64,000 nucleotides of DNA, from assembly GCF_015223355.1 (NCBI RefSeq), contig NZ_JADFFK010000019.1, forward strand, positions 62,001 to 126,000, in the 5' to 3' direction. The notes under the pieces were generated by a model. That model did no database searches and had not been told where the DNA came from. It saw only the letters and a list, made by a program, of their open reading frames with translations. Each line of letters opens with the position of its first letter. Position 1 is the stretch's first letter. Source of the DNA: Salipiger mangrovisoli. GTDB lineage: Bacteria > Pseudomonadota > Alphaproteobacteria > Rhodobacterales > Rhodobacteraceae. The position numbers and the translations under genes are program-made. This document shows, in pieces, positions 37,128-47,010 of this stretch.

Positions 37128-38564
37128 GTGTCCGATACCCAACCAGGCGCGCCCTCGCTTTATGCGGCGCGCGAGCCGATTTTCCCCCGCCGGGTGCGCG
37201 GACATTTCCGCAATCTCAAGTGGGTGCTGATGCTCGTGCTGCTGGGCATCTACTACATCACGCCGTGGATCCGCTGGGACCGGGGACCGCAGCTGCCTGA
37301 CCAGGCCGTGCTGGTGGACCTGGCGGGCCGGCGGTTCTTCTTCTTTTTCATCGAGATCTGGCCGCACGAGTTCTACTTCGTCGCCGGCCTGCTGATCATG
37401 GCGGGCCTCGGGCTCTTCCTCTTCACCTCGGCGTTGGGGCGGGTCTGGTGCGGCTACGCCTGCCCGCAGACCGTCTGGACCGACCTCTTCATCCTCGTCG
37501 AGCGCTGGATCGAGGGCGACCGCAACGCCCGCCTGCGCCTGCACCGGCAGAAGAAATGGGATGCCCGCAAGGCGCGGCTGCGCGTGACCAAATGGGTGGC
37601 CTGGCTGCTCATCGCGCTGGCCACCGGCGGTGCCTGGGTGTTCTATTTCACCGATGCCCCCACCCTGCTGGTCGACCTGGTGACCGGCAACGCCCACCCG
37701 GTGGCCTACACCACCATCGCCATTCTCACCGCCACAACCTTCGCCTTCGGCGGCTTCGCGCGCGAGCAGATCTGCATCTACGCCTGCCCCTGGCCGCGCA
37801 TCCAGGCGGCGATGATGGACGAGGACACGCTGACCGTCGGCTACCGTGACTGGCGCGGCGAGCCGCGCGGCAAGCACCGCAAGGCCGCGGGTGCCGAGCA
37901 GCTCGGCGACTGCATCGACTGCAACGCCTGCGTCAACGTCTGCCCCATGGGCATCGACATCCGCGACGGCCAGCAGCTCGCCTGCATCACCTGCGCGCTG
38001 TGCATCGACGCCTGCGACGACGTGATGGCGAAGATCGGCAAGCCGCGCGGGCTGATCGACTACCTCGCCCTGTCGGACGAGACCCGCGAACGGGCGGGGC
38101 ATGCCCCGCGCCAGGTCTGGAAGCACATCTTCCGCCCCCGCGTCATCCTTTACACCGCACTCTGGGCGCTGGTCGGCGTCGGGCTGCTGGTGGCGCTGGT
38201 GCTGCGCCCCGAGATCGAGCTCAGCGTCGCGCCGGTGCGCAACCCGACCTTCGTCGTCCTCTCGGACGGCTCGATCCGCAACACCTACGACGTGCGACTG
38301 CTGAACAAGCACGGCGAGGACCGGCCCTTCCGGCTGTCGCTCTCGGACGATGCAAACCTGCAGGTCACCCTCGAGGGCGAGACGGACACCACCGTTGACG
38401 TCCCGGCCAACCAGACGCACCTTCAAAGGGTCTATGTGACCGCCGCCGAGGGGACACCGGAGGCGCAGGCCGACCGCACCGAGTTCCACATCTGGGTCGA
38501 GGATCTCACCACCGGCGACCGCGCCGCCAAGGAAACCATCTTCAACGGACGGACGATTCGATGA
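37128..38564 (+). CDS. ccoG: Cytochrome c oxidase accessory protein CcoG
   Basis: This 478-aa membrane iron-sulfur protein (also called RdxA/FixG) takes part in copper handling for cbb3 assembly. Conserved cysteine motifs CGYACPQTVW and CIYACPWPR flank membrane segments, and a ferredoxin-like 2x[4Fe-4S] region is seen in CIDCNACVNVCP and CITCALCIDACD. A periplasmic domain ends the protein. The GTG at 37128, preceded by CGGAG, was chosen over an ATG at 37041, since the ATG would lie upstream of the FNR box and would add 29 atypical residues. Stop overlaps ccoH. Confidence 0.93.
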   Translation: MSDTQPGAPSLYAAREPIFPRRVRGHFRNLKWVLMLVLLGIYYITPWIRWDRGPQLPDQAVLVDLAGRRFFFFFIEIWPHEFYFVAGLLIMAGLGLFLFTSALGRVWCGYACPQTVWTDLFILVERWIEGDRNARLRLHRQKKWDARKARLRVTKWVAWLLIALATGGAWVFYFTDAPTLLVDLVTGNAHPVAYTTIAILTATTFAFGGFAREQICIYACPWPRIQAAMMDEDTLTVGYRDWRGEPRGKHRKAAGAEQLGDCIDCNACVNVCPMGIDIRDGQQLACITCALCIDACDDVMAKIGKPRGLIDYLALSDETRERAGHAPRQVWKHIFRPRVILYTALWALVGVGLLVALVLRPEIELSVAPVRNPTFVVLSDGSIRNTYDVRLLNKHGEDRPFRLSLSDDANLQVTLEGETDTTVDVPANQTHLQRVYVTAAEGTPEAQADRTEFHIWVEDLTTGDRAAKETIFNGRTIR

Positions 38565-39034
38565 CCGAAGCACAGGATAGCGGACGCAAGCTCACCGGCT
38601 GGCACGTGCTGGCGATCTTCGGCGGGGCCTTCGGAGTGATCATCGCGGTGAACATCGCGCTCGCCTGGAACGCCATCGCCACCTTCCCCGGCCTCGAGGT
38701 GCCGAACTCCTACGTCGCCAGCCAGACCTTCGACGCGCGCCGCGCCGAGCAGGAGGCGCTCAGCTGGACCGCCCATGCCGAGCCGCGCGAGGGGGCCGTG
38801 GTGCTGCGCTTCACCGATGCGGACGGACAGCCGGTGAAACCTGCAGAACTGAGCGCGAAGCTCGGCCGCTCGACCCACGTCAAGGACGACCACGCGCCCG
38901 AGTTCCTCTGGGACGGCCGCCAGTTCGTCGCCGCCGACGATCTCGCGCCGGGTCACTGGAACGTCTGGGTGAAGGCCCGCGCCGGGGATGGCACCCATTT
39001 CGAACAGCGCCTGGAATTCTTCGTCAAGGAATAG
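38561..39034 (+). CDS. ccoH: CcoH/FixH family assembly protein
   Basis: This 157-aa protein has one N-terminal membrane helix (about 14-37) and a periplasmic beta-rich domain, as in FixH/CcoH. The segment NSYVASQTFDARRAEQEAL is typical of the family. It helps stabilise the cbb3 complex during assembly. ATG overlaps the ccoG stop; ccoI starts four bases after its stop. Confidence 0.93.
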   Translation: MTEAQDSGRKLTGWHVLAIFGGAFGVIIAVNIALAWNAIATFPGLEVPNSYVASQTFDARRAEQEALSWTAHAEPREGAVVLRFTDADGQPVKPAELSAKLGRSTHVKDDHAPEFLWDGRQFVAADDLAPGHWNVWVKARAGDGTHFEQRLEFFVKE

Positions 39035-39038
39035 GTCC

Positions 39039-41249
39039 ATGACCGCCGCCCTCCGCCCGCCCGCCTCGGCCTGTCCCGCCTGCGTCGCCGCCCCCGCCGC
39101 CGAGGCGCTGGCCGAGCGCGCGCGGCCGCAGGAGGCGCGGCTTGCCCTCTCGCTGCCCACCATCCATTGCGCCGCCTGCATGACCGCCGTGGAGACCGCG
39201 CTGGAAAAGGTCCCCGGCGTGCGCAGCGCCCGCGTCAACCTCAGCCAGAAGCGCGTCCGCGTCGAAGCCGCGCCCGAGATCACCGCCGAGGCGCTGATCC
39301 CCGTGGTCGAGGCGGCGGGCTTTGAAGCGCATGAGCTCGACGCCGGCACGCTGGCCGCCACCGCCACCGACAAGGCCGGGCGCGACCTCCTGATGCGCCT
39401 CGCCGTGGCGGGCTTTGCCGCGATGAACGTCATGCTGCTCTCGGTTGCCGTCTGGTCGGGCGCAGAGGGGCCGACGCGGGACCTCTTCCACTGGATCTCG
39501 GCGGCCATCGTGCTGCCGACCATCGCCTTCTCGGCGCAGCCCTTCTTCCGCAACGCCTGGACGGCGCTGCGTGCCGGGCGTCTCAACATGGACGTGCCGA
39601 TTTCGCTGGCCATCCTGCTGGCCATCGTCACCTCGCTCTGGGAGACGATGCTGTCGGGCGAGCACGCCTATTTCGACGCCGCCATCGCGCTGACCTTCTT
39701 CCTGCTCACCGGCCGCTACCTCGACCACCGCACCCGCGCCATCGCCCGCTCCGCCGCCGAGGAACTCTCGGCGCTGGAGGTGCCCCGCGCATGGCGCCTC
39801 ACCGAGTCGGGCGAGGAGCAGGTGCCCGCCGCCGAGCTGCGCGTTGGAGACCTGATCCGCGTGCGCCCCGGCGGCCGGATGCCCGTTGACGGCAACATCA
39901 CCGAGGGGCACTCCGAACTCGATCGCGCGCTGCTCACCGGCGAGACCCTGCCCGTCTACGCCGCCCCCGGCCAGACGGTGAGCGCGGGCGAGGTGAACCT
40001 CACCGGCCCGCTGGTGATCCGCGCCTCTGCGGTGGGCCGCGACACCTCGCTGCACCGCATGGCCGATCTCGTCGCGGTGGCTGAATCGGGCCGCGAGAAT
40101 TACACGCCGCTCGCCGACAAGGCCGCCAAGCTCTACGCGCCAGGCGTCCACATTCTCGCCGCGCTGGCCTTCCTCGGATGGCTGCTGTGGTCGGGCGACC
40201 TGCGCGTCGCGCTCAACATCGCCGCCGCCGTGCTGATCATCACCTGCCCCTGTGCCCTTGGCCTCGCCGTGCCCGCGGTGACCACCGCCGCCTCGGGCAA
40301 GCTCTTCAAGCAGGGGCTGCTGATCAAGGACGGCACCGCGCTGGAACGGCTGGCGGATGTGGACACGGTGGTCTTCGACAAGACCGGCACGCTGACCGCG
40401 GGGACGCCGGTGCTGACCAATGCCGGCGGGTTCCCCCGCCGCGACCTCGAGATCGCCCTCGCCCTCGCCGAGGGCTCGGCCCATCCCCTCTCGATCTCGC
40501 TGACCGCCGCGCTGCGCCGCGAGGGGGTCGCCCCTGCCAAGCTCTCGGCAATCACCGAGGTGCCCGGACATGGCACCCAGGCACACTGGAACGGGCAGCC
40601 TGTGCGGCTAGGCCGCGCGGCCTGGGTCGGCGGCGGCCAGAGTGCCGCCACCTCGGCCTGGCTGCGGGTCGGTGCAGAGCCGGCGCGGGCCTTTACCTTC
40701 GAAGACAGCCTGCGCGACGGGGCCGAGACGGCGATCGCGGCCCTGCGCGACATGGGCAAGCAGGTGATGCTGCTCTCCGGCGACGGCACCGCCGCGGTCG
40801 GGGCGCTCGCCGGGCGGCTGCGAATCCCGCACTGGGCCGCCGAGGTGCTGCCGCAGGACAAGGCGGCGCGGATCAAGGCGCTCTCCGACGCGGGCAGGCG
40901 CGTGCTGATGGTCGGAGATGGGCTCAACGACACCGCGGCGCTGGCCGGCGCCCATGTCTCAATCTCCCCCGCCTCGGCGCTGGATGCGGCGCGCACCGCC
41001 TCGGACATCGTGCTGCTCGGCAGCTCGCTTGCGCCGATCCCCGGCGCGCTTGCGGTGGCGAGCACCGCCACGCGGCGCATACGCCAGAACTTCGCAATCG
41101 CCACCTGGTACAACGTGATCGCCGTGCCGCTCGCCATCGCCGGGCTCTGCTCGCCGCTGATCGCGGCGCTGGCCATGTCGGCCTCCTCGATCACCGTCTC
41201 ACTGAACGCACTGCGGCTGAAGGGCCCGCTGCCGGAGGAGCGAAAATGA
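39039..41249 (+). CDS. ccoI: Copper-exporting P-type ATPase CcoI
   Basis: This 736-aa P1B-type ATPase supplies copper for the cbb3 oxidase. A heavy-metal-associated domain has Cys44 and Cys47 in IHCAACMTAVE; an extra CPAC pair lies at 12-15. The transmembrane CPC motif is in ITCPCALGLAVP, the phosphorylation site DKTGTLT begins at Asp447, and GDGLNDTAAL completes the hinge. AAGGA precedes the ATG at 39039. It overlaps ccoS by ATGA. Standard for ccoGHIS. Confidence 0.96.
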   Translation: MTAALRPPASACPACVAAPAAEALAERARPQEARLALSLPTIHCAACMTAVETALEKVPGVRSARVNLSQKRVRVEAAPEITAEALIPVVEAAGFEAHELDAGTLAATATDKAGRDLLMRLAVAGFAAMNVMLLSVAVWSGAEGPTRDLFHWISAAIVLPTIAFSAQPFFRNAWTALRAGRLNMDVPISLAILLAIVTSLWETMLSGEHAYFDAAIALTFFLLTGRYLDHRTRAIARSAAEELSALEVPRAWRLTESGEEQVPAAELRVGDLIRVRPGGRMPVDGNITEGHSELDRALLTGETLPVYAAPGQTVSAGEVNLTGPLVIRASAVGRDTSLHRMADLVAVAESGRENYTPLADKAAKLYAPGVHILAALAFLGWLLWSGDLRVALNIAAAVLIITCPCALGLAVPAVTTAASGKLFKQGLLIKDGTALERLADVDTVVFDKTGTLTAGTPVLTNAGGFPRRDLEIALALAEGSAHPLSISLTAALRREGVAPAKLSAITEVPGHGTQAHWNGQPVRLGRAAWVGGGQSAATSAWLRVGAEPARAFTFEDSLRDGAETAIAALRDMGKQVMLLSGDGTAAVGALAGRLRIPHWAAEVLPQDKAARIKALSDAGRRVLMVGDGLNDTAALAGAHVSISPASALDAARTASDIVLLGSSLAPIPGALAVASTATRRIRQNFAIATWYNVIAVPLAIAGLCSPLIAALAMSASSITVSLNALRLKGPLPEERK

Positions 41250-41407
41250 ACATCCTCGCCTACCTCATCCCGATCTCGCTGATCCTCGGCGGGCTCGGGC
41301 TCGGCTTTTTCGTCTTCACCGTGAAGAGCCGTCAGTACGACGATCCCGAGGGCGACGCCCGGCGCATTCTTTCGGGCAAGTACGACGACCAGCCCAAACA
41401 GGACTAG
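41246..41407 (+). CDS. ccoS: Cytochrome cbb3 assembly protein CcoS
   Basis: This 53-aa protein starts MNILAYLIPISLILGGLGL, with one membrane helix, then the family motif SRQYDDPEGDARRIL. CcoS is needed for cofactor insertion into CcoN. Its ATG overlaps the ccoI stop. It closes the ccoGHIS operon. Confidence 0.95.
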   Translation: MNILAYLIPISLILGGLGLGFFVFTVKSRQYDDPEGDARRILSGKYDDQPKQD

Positions 41408-41427
41408 ACGGCCCTGCGGGCCTGCCT

Positions 41428-41535
41428 CCGCCGGGGATATGTGCGCCTGGAAGACGGCGCGCGTTCTTCTTCTAGGTGCAAATATCCCGGGGGTGCGGGA
41501 GGGGGCAGCGCCCCCTCCCGCACCCCGGGTTTTCC
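41428..41535. repeat. GC hairpin repeat, copy D, with inverted half-copy
   Basis: One half-copy (CCGGGGATATGTGCGCCTGG then AAGA) faces a full copy in the opposite orientation (TCTTCTAGGTGCAAATATCCC then GGGGGCAGCGCCCCC within a larger GC hairpin). The pair forms an imperfect inverted repeat between ccoS and the EF-hand gene, which converge here, and could terminate both. Confidence 0.7.
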
Positions 41536-41538
41536 CGG

Positions 41539-41877
41539 TCAGCCCCGCACGCGCTCGTGCAGCATCCCCGCCGGGCCGCCGGTGCCAAGATCGTCGTAGG
41601 CCCGCATCTCGTTGCGCGAGACCATCCGGTCGGCATTGGCGTCGAAAGCCATGATCGCGTCGAAGGCGGCATCGCCATAGGCCGCCACCAGCTCGGACCA
41701 GGTCAGCACGCCGTTGCGATCGAGGTCGAGCTGCGAGAAATAGCGTCCCTCGTCACGGCTGCGATCGGCGGGCACGCCTTCGTAGACGGTGAAGTCACCG
41801 GCCAGGGCGGGGGCTGCGAGGGCCGGGACCACGCCCAGCGAGAGGACCGCCACGGCGATCGGCGAAATGGCTTTCAT
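41539..41877 (-). CDS. Secreted EF-hand calcium-binding protein
   Basis: This 112-aa protein has a signal peptide (MKAISPIAVAVLSLGVVPAL, cleaved near AAPALA) and two EF-hand loops: DLDRNGVLTWSE and DANADRMVSRNE. Both have acidic residues at the first and third positions and Glu at twelve, so calcium binding is plausible. TTGGAG precedes the ATG at 41877. Periplasmic, function unknown. Confidence 0.85.
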   Translation of the reverse strand: MKAISPIAVAVLSLGVVPALAAPALAGDFTVYEGVPADRSRDEGRYFSQLDLDRNGVLTWSELVAAYGDAAFDAIMAFDANADRMVSRNEMRAYDDLGTGGPAGMLHERVRG

Positions 41878-41946
41878 CGGATGTCTCCAAATGCTTCGGG
41901 CAAAGTCTTGAGTGTGGAACACGCCCGAGCATAGCACGGTTCCCGC

Positions 41947-43527
41947 TCAGCCGTGCAGGATCATCTCGGCCGCCTTCTCGGCGATCATGATCGTCGGCGC
42001 ATTGGTGTTGCCCGAGACGATCCGCGGCATGACGCTGGCATCGACCACCCGCAGCCCTGCCAGTCCGCGCAGGCGCAGCTGCGGGTCGAGCGGCGCGCCC
42101 TGCTCGCAGCCCATGCGCACCGTGCCCACCGGGTGGAAGATCGTCGTGCCCACCTCGCCGGCGGCGCGATGCAGCTCTTCCTCGGTCTCGAACTGCACGC
42201 CGGGTTTCAGCTCCTCGGGGGCGTAGCGGGCCATCGGTGCCTGCCCCATGATCCGGCGCACCTGCCGGATCGCATCGGCGGCGACCCGCCGGTCGCCCTC
42301 GGTCGAGAGGTAGTTGGGCGCGATCACCGGCGCGGCGCGGGGGTCATTCGAGGCCAGCCGCACCGTGCCCCGGCTCTCGGGGCGCAGATTGCAGACGCTG
42401 GCGGTCATGGCCGGGAAATTGTGCAGCGGCTGGCCGAAGGCTTCCAGCGACAGCGGTTGCACGTGGTATTCGAGGTCTGCCGTCGCGAGCCCCTCCCGCG
42501 AGCGCGAGAAGGCGCCGAGCTGCGAGGGCGCCATGGACATCGGCCCGCGCCGCCTGAGCACGTAATCGAGCCCGATCATGCCCTTGCCCAGCAGCGTGCT
42601 GGCCAGGGTGTTCAGCGTCTTGGCCCCGGTCAGTCGCCAGGCGCAGCGCAGCTGCAGGTGGTCCTGCAGGTTGCCGCCCACTTCCGGCGCGTCGAGCGCG
42701 ACCTCGATGCCTTGTGCGCGCAGGTGCCCGGCCGGGCCGATGCCCGAGAGCTGCAGGACGTGCGGCGAGTTCACTGCGCCGGCCGAGAGGATCACCTCGC
42801 CCTCGGGCCGCACCTGGTGGCGCTGGCCACCCTGCTCGTATTCGACACCGACCACGCGGCGTCCCTCGATCAGCAGCCGGGTGACATGGGCCTGCGTTTC
42901 CACCTTCAGCCGGTCCGTGCGGGTGGTGCGCAGGAAAGCCTTGGCGGTGTTCATCCGCCAGCCGTTCCGCTGGTTCACCCGGAAGTAGCTGACCCCCTCG
43001 TTGTCACCGGTGTTGAAGTCGCCCACCCGCGGAATGCCCTCGGCCTCGGCGGCCTTCATCCAGTCGTCGAGGATGTCCCAGTGCAGGCGCTGGTTCTCCA
43101 CCCGCCATTCACCGCCCGCGCCATGCGCCTCGGAGGGGCCGTCGACGTAATCCTCGGATTTCTTGAAGAAGGGCAATACGTCGTCCCAGCCCCAACCGGT
43201 CAGACCCATCTGCCGCCAGCCGTCGTAATCCGCCGCCTGCCCGCGCAGGTAGAGCATGCCGTTGATCGACGAGCAGCCTCCCAGAACCTTGCCGCGCGGG
43301 TAGAGCAGCGAGCGGCCGTTGAGCCCTTTCTCCTCGGCGGTCCGGTAGCACCAATCGGTGCGCGGGTTGCCGATGCAGTAGAGATACCCCATCGGGATAT
43401 GGATCCAGTGGTAGGTGTCGCGCCCGCCCGCCTCGAGAAGCAGCACCCGGCGTCCGCCCTCGGCCAGCCGCTTGGCCAGCACGCATCCGGCGCTGCCCGC
43501 GCCGACAATCACATGATCGAACGCCAT
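41947..43527 (-). CDS. GMC family FAD oxidoreductase (choline/alcohol dehydrogenase-like)
   Basis: This 526-aa flavoprotein has the FAD-binding motif VIVGAGSAGCVLAKRL at the N-terminus, the GMC signatures GGCSSINGMLYLRG and GAVNSPHVLQLSGIGP, and the C-terminal catalytic region FHPVGTVRMG and NTNAPTIMIAEKAAEMIL. It resembles alcohol or choline dehydrogenases of the AlkJ/BetA group. GGGAGGA precedes the ATG at 43527. No betaine genes lie nearby, so choline is unlikely to be assured as substrate. Monocistronic or cotranscribed with the Lrp-type gene upstream. Confidence 0.9.
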   Translation of the reverse strand: MAFDHVIVGAGSAGCVLAKRLAEGGRRVLLLEAGGRDTYHWIHIPMGYLYCIGNPRTDWCYRTAEEKGLNGRSLLYPRGKVLGGCSSINGMLYLRGQAADYDGWRQMGLTGWGWDDVLPFFKKSEDYVDGPSEAHGAGGEWRVENQRLHWDILDDWMKAAEAEGIPRVGDFNTGDNEGVSYFRVNQRNGWRMNTAKAFLRTTRTDRLKVETQAHVTRLLIEGRRVVGVEYEQGGQRHQVRPEGEVILSAGAVNSPHVLQLSGIGPAGHLRAQGIEVALDAPEVGGNLQDHLQLRCAWRLTGAKTLNTLASTLLGKGMIGLDYVLRRRGPMSMAPSQLGAFSRSREGLATADLEYHVQPLSLEAFGQPLHNFPAMTASVCNLRPESRGTVRLASNDPRAAPVIAPNYLSTEGDRRVAADAIRQVRRIMGQAPMARYAPEELKPGVQFETEEELHRAAGEVGTTIFHPVGTVRMGCEQGAPLDPQLRLRGLAGLRVVDASVMPRIVSGNTNAPTIMIAEKAAEMILHG

Positions 43528-43608
43528 TTTTCCTCCCGGCTCCTCACTCCGCCCCAACGGTAGTCAGGGCACCTCGGCGCGGCAAGACGTCATGGCGGCG
43601 CAGGGATG

Positions 43609-44067
43609 TCAGAGCGGCAGAGCGGTGGTCTTGAACACGGTGCGCAGCGCGAAGCTCGACTGCATCTGCGCCACGCCCGGCAGGCGGGTCAGGTACTGGC
43701 GGTGGATGCGGGCAAAATCCTCGGTGTCCTCGGCGACCACCTTGAGGATGTAATCCGCCGTGCCCGCCATCAGGTGACATTCGAGCACCGCCGGCACCCG
43801 CGCCACCGCCTTCTCGAAGGCGTCGAGCACCTCGTCGGCCTGAGCGCTCAGGCGGATCTCGACGAAGACCGTGCTGGCGAGCCCCAGCTTGCGCGCGTTG
43901 AGCAGGGCCACGTAGTCCTTCACATAGCCCTCGGTCTCCAGCCGCTGCACCCGCCGGTGACAGGCCGAAGCCGAGAGGTTGACCTTTTCCGACAGCTCGG
44001 CGTTGGACATGCGTCCCTGCTTTTGCAGCGCGCGCAGGATGCGCCGGTCGGTATCGTCGAGTTGCAT
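43609..44067 (-). CDS. Lrp/AsnC family regulator, probable AldR
   Basis: This 152-aa regulator has the Lrp helix-turn-helix (LDDTDRRILRALQKQGRMSNAEL through SASACHRRVQRLE) and a C-terminal RAM ligand domain (CHLMAGTADYILKVVAED). It diverges from alanine dehydrogenase across 150 bp, the usual arrangement for an alanine-responsive activator of ald. The control link is inferred from position. Confidence 0.92.
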   Translation of the reverse strand: MQLDDTDRRILRALQKQGRMSNAELSEKVNLSASACHRRVQRLETEGYVKDYVALLNARKLGLASTVFVEIRLSAQADEVLDAFEKAVARVPAVLECHLMAGTADYILKVVAEDTEDFARIHRQYLTRLPGVAQMQSSFALRTVFKTTALPL

Positions 44068-44217
44068 GCGCAGTCTTTCGAAAACTTGGGGGTTTGATCG
44101 AAGATTCTCCCCCCAATAGCGCTTTGGACGGGACACTTCAGCAAGGAAATTGCATGCGGCCAGGCGCATCCTGAAATCATCATAACGCGCCCGAACGGGC
44201 CAGGAGGAGGACCTACC

Positions 44218-45336
44218 ATGAAAATCGGCTGCCCGACAGAGATCAAACCGCAGGAATACCGCGTCGGTATCACCCCCATTGCCGCCCGCGAAGCGGCAAG
44301 CCACGGCCACGAGGTGATCGTGCAGCAGGGCGCGGGTCTCGGTGCCGGTTTCTCCGACGCGGATTACACCGCCGCGGGCGCCCGCATCGCCGCCACTGCC
44401 GAGGAAATCTGGGCCGAGGCCGAGATGATAGTCAAGGTCAAGGAACCGCAGTCTGCCGAGCGCAAGCAGCTGAAACGCGGCCAGCTGCTCTTCACCTACC
44501 TGCACCTCGCCCCCGATCCCGAGCAGACGCAGGACCTGATCGAGTCCGGCGCAACCTGCATCGCCTACGAGACGGTGACCGACGCCCGCGGCGGGCTGCC
44601 GCTGCTGGCGCCGATGTCCGAGGTGGCGGGCCGCCTCGCGCCGCAGATGGGCGCCTGGTCGCTGCAGAAGGCCAATGGCGGCCGCGGCGTGCTGATGGGT
44701 GGCGTGCCCGGCGTCGGCCCGGCCAATGTTGTTGTGCTGGGCGGCGGCGTCGTCGGCACCCATGCGGCGCGCATCGCCGCGGGCATGGGCGCGGATGTCA
44801 CGGTGCTCGACCGCTCGCTGCCGCGCCTGCGCCAGCTCGACGAGACCTTCGGCAGCCTCTTCAAGAACCGCTATTCGACCGAGGGCGCGGTGGCCGAGCT
44901 GCTGGCCGAGGCCGACATGGTGATCGGCGCGGTGCTGATCCCCGGCGCCGCCGCGCCCAAGCTGGTCAGCCGCGCGCAGCTCTCCACCATGAAACCCGGC
45001 GCGGTTCTGGTGGACGTGGCGATCGACCAGGGCGGCTGCTTCGAGACCTCGAAGCCGACCACCCACCAGGACCCGGTCTACACGGTGGACGGCATCCAGC
45101 ACTACTGCGTCGCCAACATGCCCGGCGCGGTGCCGCGCAGCTCGACCCTGGCGCTCGGCAACGCCACGCTGCCCTTCCTGCTGGCGCTGGCCGGCAAGGG
45201 CTGGCGCGTCGCCTGCGCCGAGGACCCGCACCTGCAGGCCGGGCTCAACGTGCACGACGGGCAGATCACCAATGCCGCCGTCGCCCGCGCGCTGAACCTG
45301 CCGCTGGAAAGCATCGAAAAGGCGCTCGCCGCCTGA
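44218..45336 (+). CDS. ald: Alanine dehydrogenase
   Basis: This 372-aa NAD-dependent enzyme converts L-alanine to pyruvate and ammonia. The start [20 protein letters not shown], the pyruvate-binding lysine in VKVKEPQ, the YLHLAPD histidine, the NAD-binding [15 protein letters not shown] and the closing [19 protein letters not shown] are all present. AGGAGGAGG precedes the ATG. It is divergent from the Lrp-type gene and ends at a terminator. Confidence 0.96.
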   Translation: MKIGCPTEIKPQEYRVGITPIAAREAASHGHEVIVQQGAGLGAGFSDADYTAAGARIAATAEEIWAEAEMIVKVKEPQSAERKQLKRGQLLFTYLHLAPDPEQTQDLIESGATCIAYETVTDARGGLPLLAPMSEVAGRLAPQMGAWSLQKANGGRGVLMGGVPGVGPANVVVLGGGVVGTHAARIAAGMGADVTVLDRSLPRLRQLDETFGSLFKNRYSTEGAVAELLAEADMVIGAVLIPGAAAPKLVSRAQLSTMKPGAVLVDVAIDQGGCFETSKPTTHQDPVYTVDGIQHYCVANMPGAVPRSSTLALGNATLPFLLALAGKGWRVACAEDPHLQAGLNVHDGQITNAAVARALNLPLESIEKALAA

Positions 45337-45364
45337 GCAGGCACGAGACCCGAAGCGACAAGAA

Positions 45365-45396
45365 AAGGGGCGGGCCGCGAAAAGCGCCCGCCCCTT
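45365..45396 (+). terminator. Terminator after ald
   Basis: AAGGGGCGGGC pairs perfectly with GCCCGCCCCTT, followed by CTTCTCTTT. It lies 28 bp past the ald stop and next to repeat copy E. Confidence 0.85.
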
Positions 45397-45468
45397 CTTC
45401 TCTTTCCAAATACGCCGGGGGAAGCTGCCGCAAGGCAGCTGGGGGCGGAGCCCCCGCGACGCCGGGCG
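45396..45468. repeat. GC hairpin repeat, copy E
   Basis: In inverted orientation to copies A-C: CTTCTCTTTCCAAATACGCC, then GGGGG, an AGCTGCCGCAAGGCAGCT hairpin and GGGGGC-GGA-GCCCCC. It lies between the ald terminator and the convergent cation-efflux gene. Confidence 0.7.
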
Positions 45469-46356
45469 TCAGAGCACCACGATTCCCGAATGCTTGGCCT
45501 TGTGCTCGGGCTCGACGTGGATGGTCACCCGGCAGCCATCGATCGCCTCGCGCAGGGCGTGCTCGATGCGGTCGCAGATCTCATGCGCGCAATCCACGGT
45601 CATCTCGCCCGGCACCACAAGGTGGAACTCGAGGAACACCGCCTGCCCGGCGCGGCGCGAGCGCAGGTCATGCGCCTCGACCGCGCCCTCGGCATTGGCC
45701 GAGATCACCGCGCGCATCTCCGCCAGCTCGCTCTCGGGAACCGCGGCATCCATCAGCCCGCCGACCGAGCCGCGGATGACCTGCCAGCCCGACCACAGGA
45801 TGTTGACCGCCACCAGCGCCGCGAGCGCCGCGTCGAGCCAGAGCCAGCCGGTCAGCGCCGCGGCGCCGACCCCCACCGCCACCCCGGCCGAGGAGAAGAC
45901 ATCGGTCAGCAGGTGCTTGCCGTCGGCGACCAGCGCCGGCGAGTTCAGCCTGCGCCCCTCGCGCAGCAGCACGAAGCACCAGACCGCGTTGATCGCCCCG
46001 GCGAAGAGGTTGATGGCAAGGCCGAGCCCGACCTGCTGGATCTGCTCGGGCGCCTGCCAGGCGCCCCAGGCCTCGCGCAGGATCAGCACCGCGGCGACGA
46101 CGATCAGCACGCCTTCGAGCACGGCGCTGAAGTACTCGGCCTTGTGATGCCCGAAGGGGTGATCGGCATCCGCCGGCTGCGCGGCGATATGGATCGCCAG
46201 CAGCGCCGCCAGCGCGGTCGCGACGTTGACGATGCTCTCCAGCGCGTCCGACATCAGCGCCACCGAGCCGGTGAGCCACCAGGCATAGGTCTTGATCGCC
46301 AGCACGAGAATGCCGACGAATACGCTGCCGATGGCGATCTTCACGCTGCGTGTCAT
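45469..46356 (-). CDS. Cation diffusion facilitator family transporter
   Basis: This 295-aa inner-membrane protein exports divalent metals such as Zn, Fe or Mn in exchange for protons. Six membrane segments are visible; metal-site residues appear in [13 protein letters not shown] and [13 protein letters not shown] (segment 2 and loop) and in [12 protein letters not shown] (segment 5). The C-terminal cytoplasmic domain ends [20 protein letters not shown] precedes the ATG at 46356. Metal preference is unknown. Confidence 0.92.
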   Translation of the reverse strand: MTRSVKIAIGSVFVGILVLAIKTYAWWLTGSVALMSDALESIVNVATALAALLAIHIAAQPADADHPFGHHKAEYFSAVLEGVLIVVAAVLILREAWGAWQAPEQIQQVGLGLAINLFAGAINAVWCFVLLREGRRLNSPALVADGKHLLTDVFSSAGVAVGVGAAALTGWLWLDAALAALVAVNILWSGWQVIRGSVGGLMDAAVPESELAEMRAVISANAEGAVEAHDLRSRRAGQAVFLEFHLVVPGEMTVDCAHEICDRIEHALREAIDGCRVTIHVEPEHKAKHSGIVVL

Positions 46357-46470
46357 GCTGGGTCTCCGGAGGGGTCCGGGCGACTTAGAGAACTCGCCAG
46401 ATGCCCGCAACCCGGATCCCGCATCGGATCCCGAGGTCGCATGGCGGGCCTGCAGAATACGCAACGCCGG

Positions 46471-46893
46471 TTACTTTTTCAGCGCGTCGCGGATCTCGAG
46501 CAGAACGTCGAGCTCGGACGGTCCGGTCTTGACCTCGGGCGCCACCTCGTCGGGCCTTTCGGCGGCCGAGCGGATGCGGTTGACCATCTTGACCAGCAGG
46601 AAGACCACGAAGGCGATGATGAAGAAGTTGATCACCGCCATGATGAAGCTGCCGACGGCAAAGACCGGCGCGCCGGCGTCCTTGGCCGCCTGCAGCGAGG
46701 CATACTCGCCGCCGTCGAGCGCGTAGAACCAGCCCGAGAAGTCGATGCCGCCGGTGAAAAGCGCGATGATCGGGTTGATGATGTCACCCACGAGCGAGGT
46801 CACGATGGCGGTGAAGGCGGCACCGACGATGATGCCGACCGCCATGTCCATGACGTTGCCCTTGGCGATGAAGTCCTTGAATTCCTGAATCAT
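46471..46893 (-). CDS. mscL: Large-conductance mechanosensitive channel
   Basis: This 140-aa protein is Msc[21 protein letters not shown], the pore-lining helix [18 protein letters not shown] and the second helix [19 protein letters not shown] are canonical. It opens on membrane tension to release solutes after osmotic downshock. AGGACAC precedes the ATG at 46893. Monocistronic on the minus strand. Confidence 0.97.
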   Translation of the reverse strand: MIQEFKDFIAKGNVMDMAVGIIVGAAFTAIVTSLVGDIINPIIALFTGGIDFSGWFYALDGGEYASLQAAKDAGAPVFAVGSFIMAVINFFIIAFVVFLLVKMVNRIRSAAERPDEVAPEVKTGPSELDVLLEIRDALKK

Positions 46894-47010
46894 GTGTCCT
46901 GTTCCTCTGCCCCACGCTGCCGGGGTCATCAGCCGTTTCCGCGCCCAGAGGTTGCACGTTTGGCGGGGTGACGCCACGGAAAACCACGCCGCCCCGCACG
47001 GCTTTGGGGA

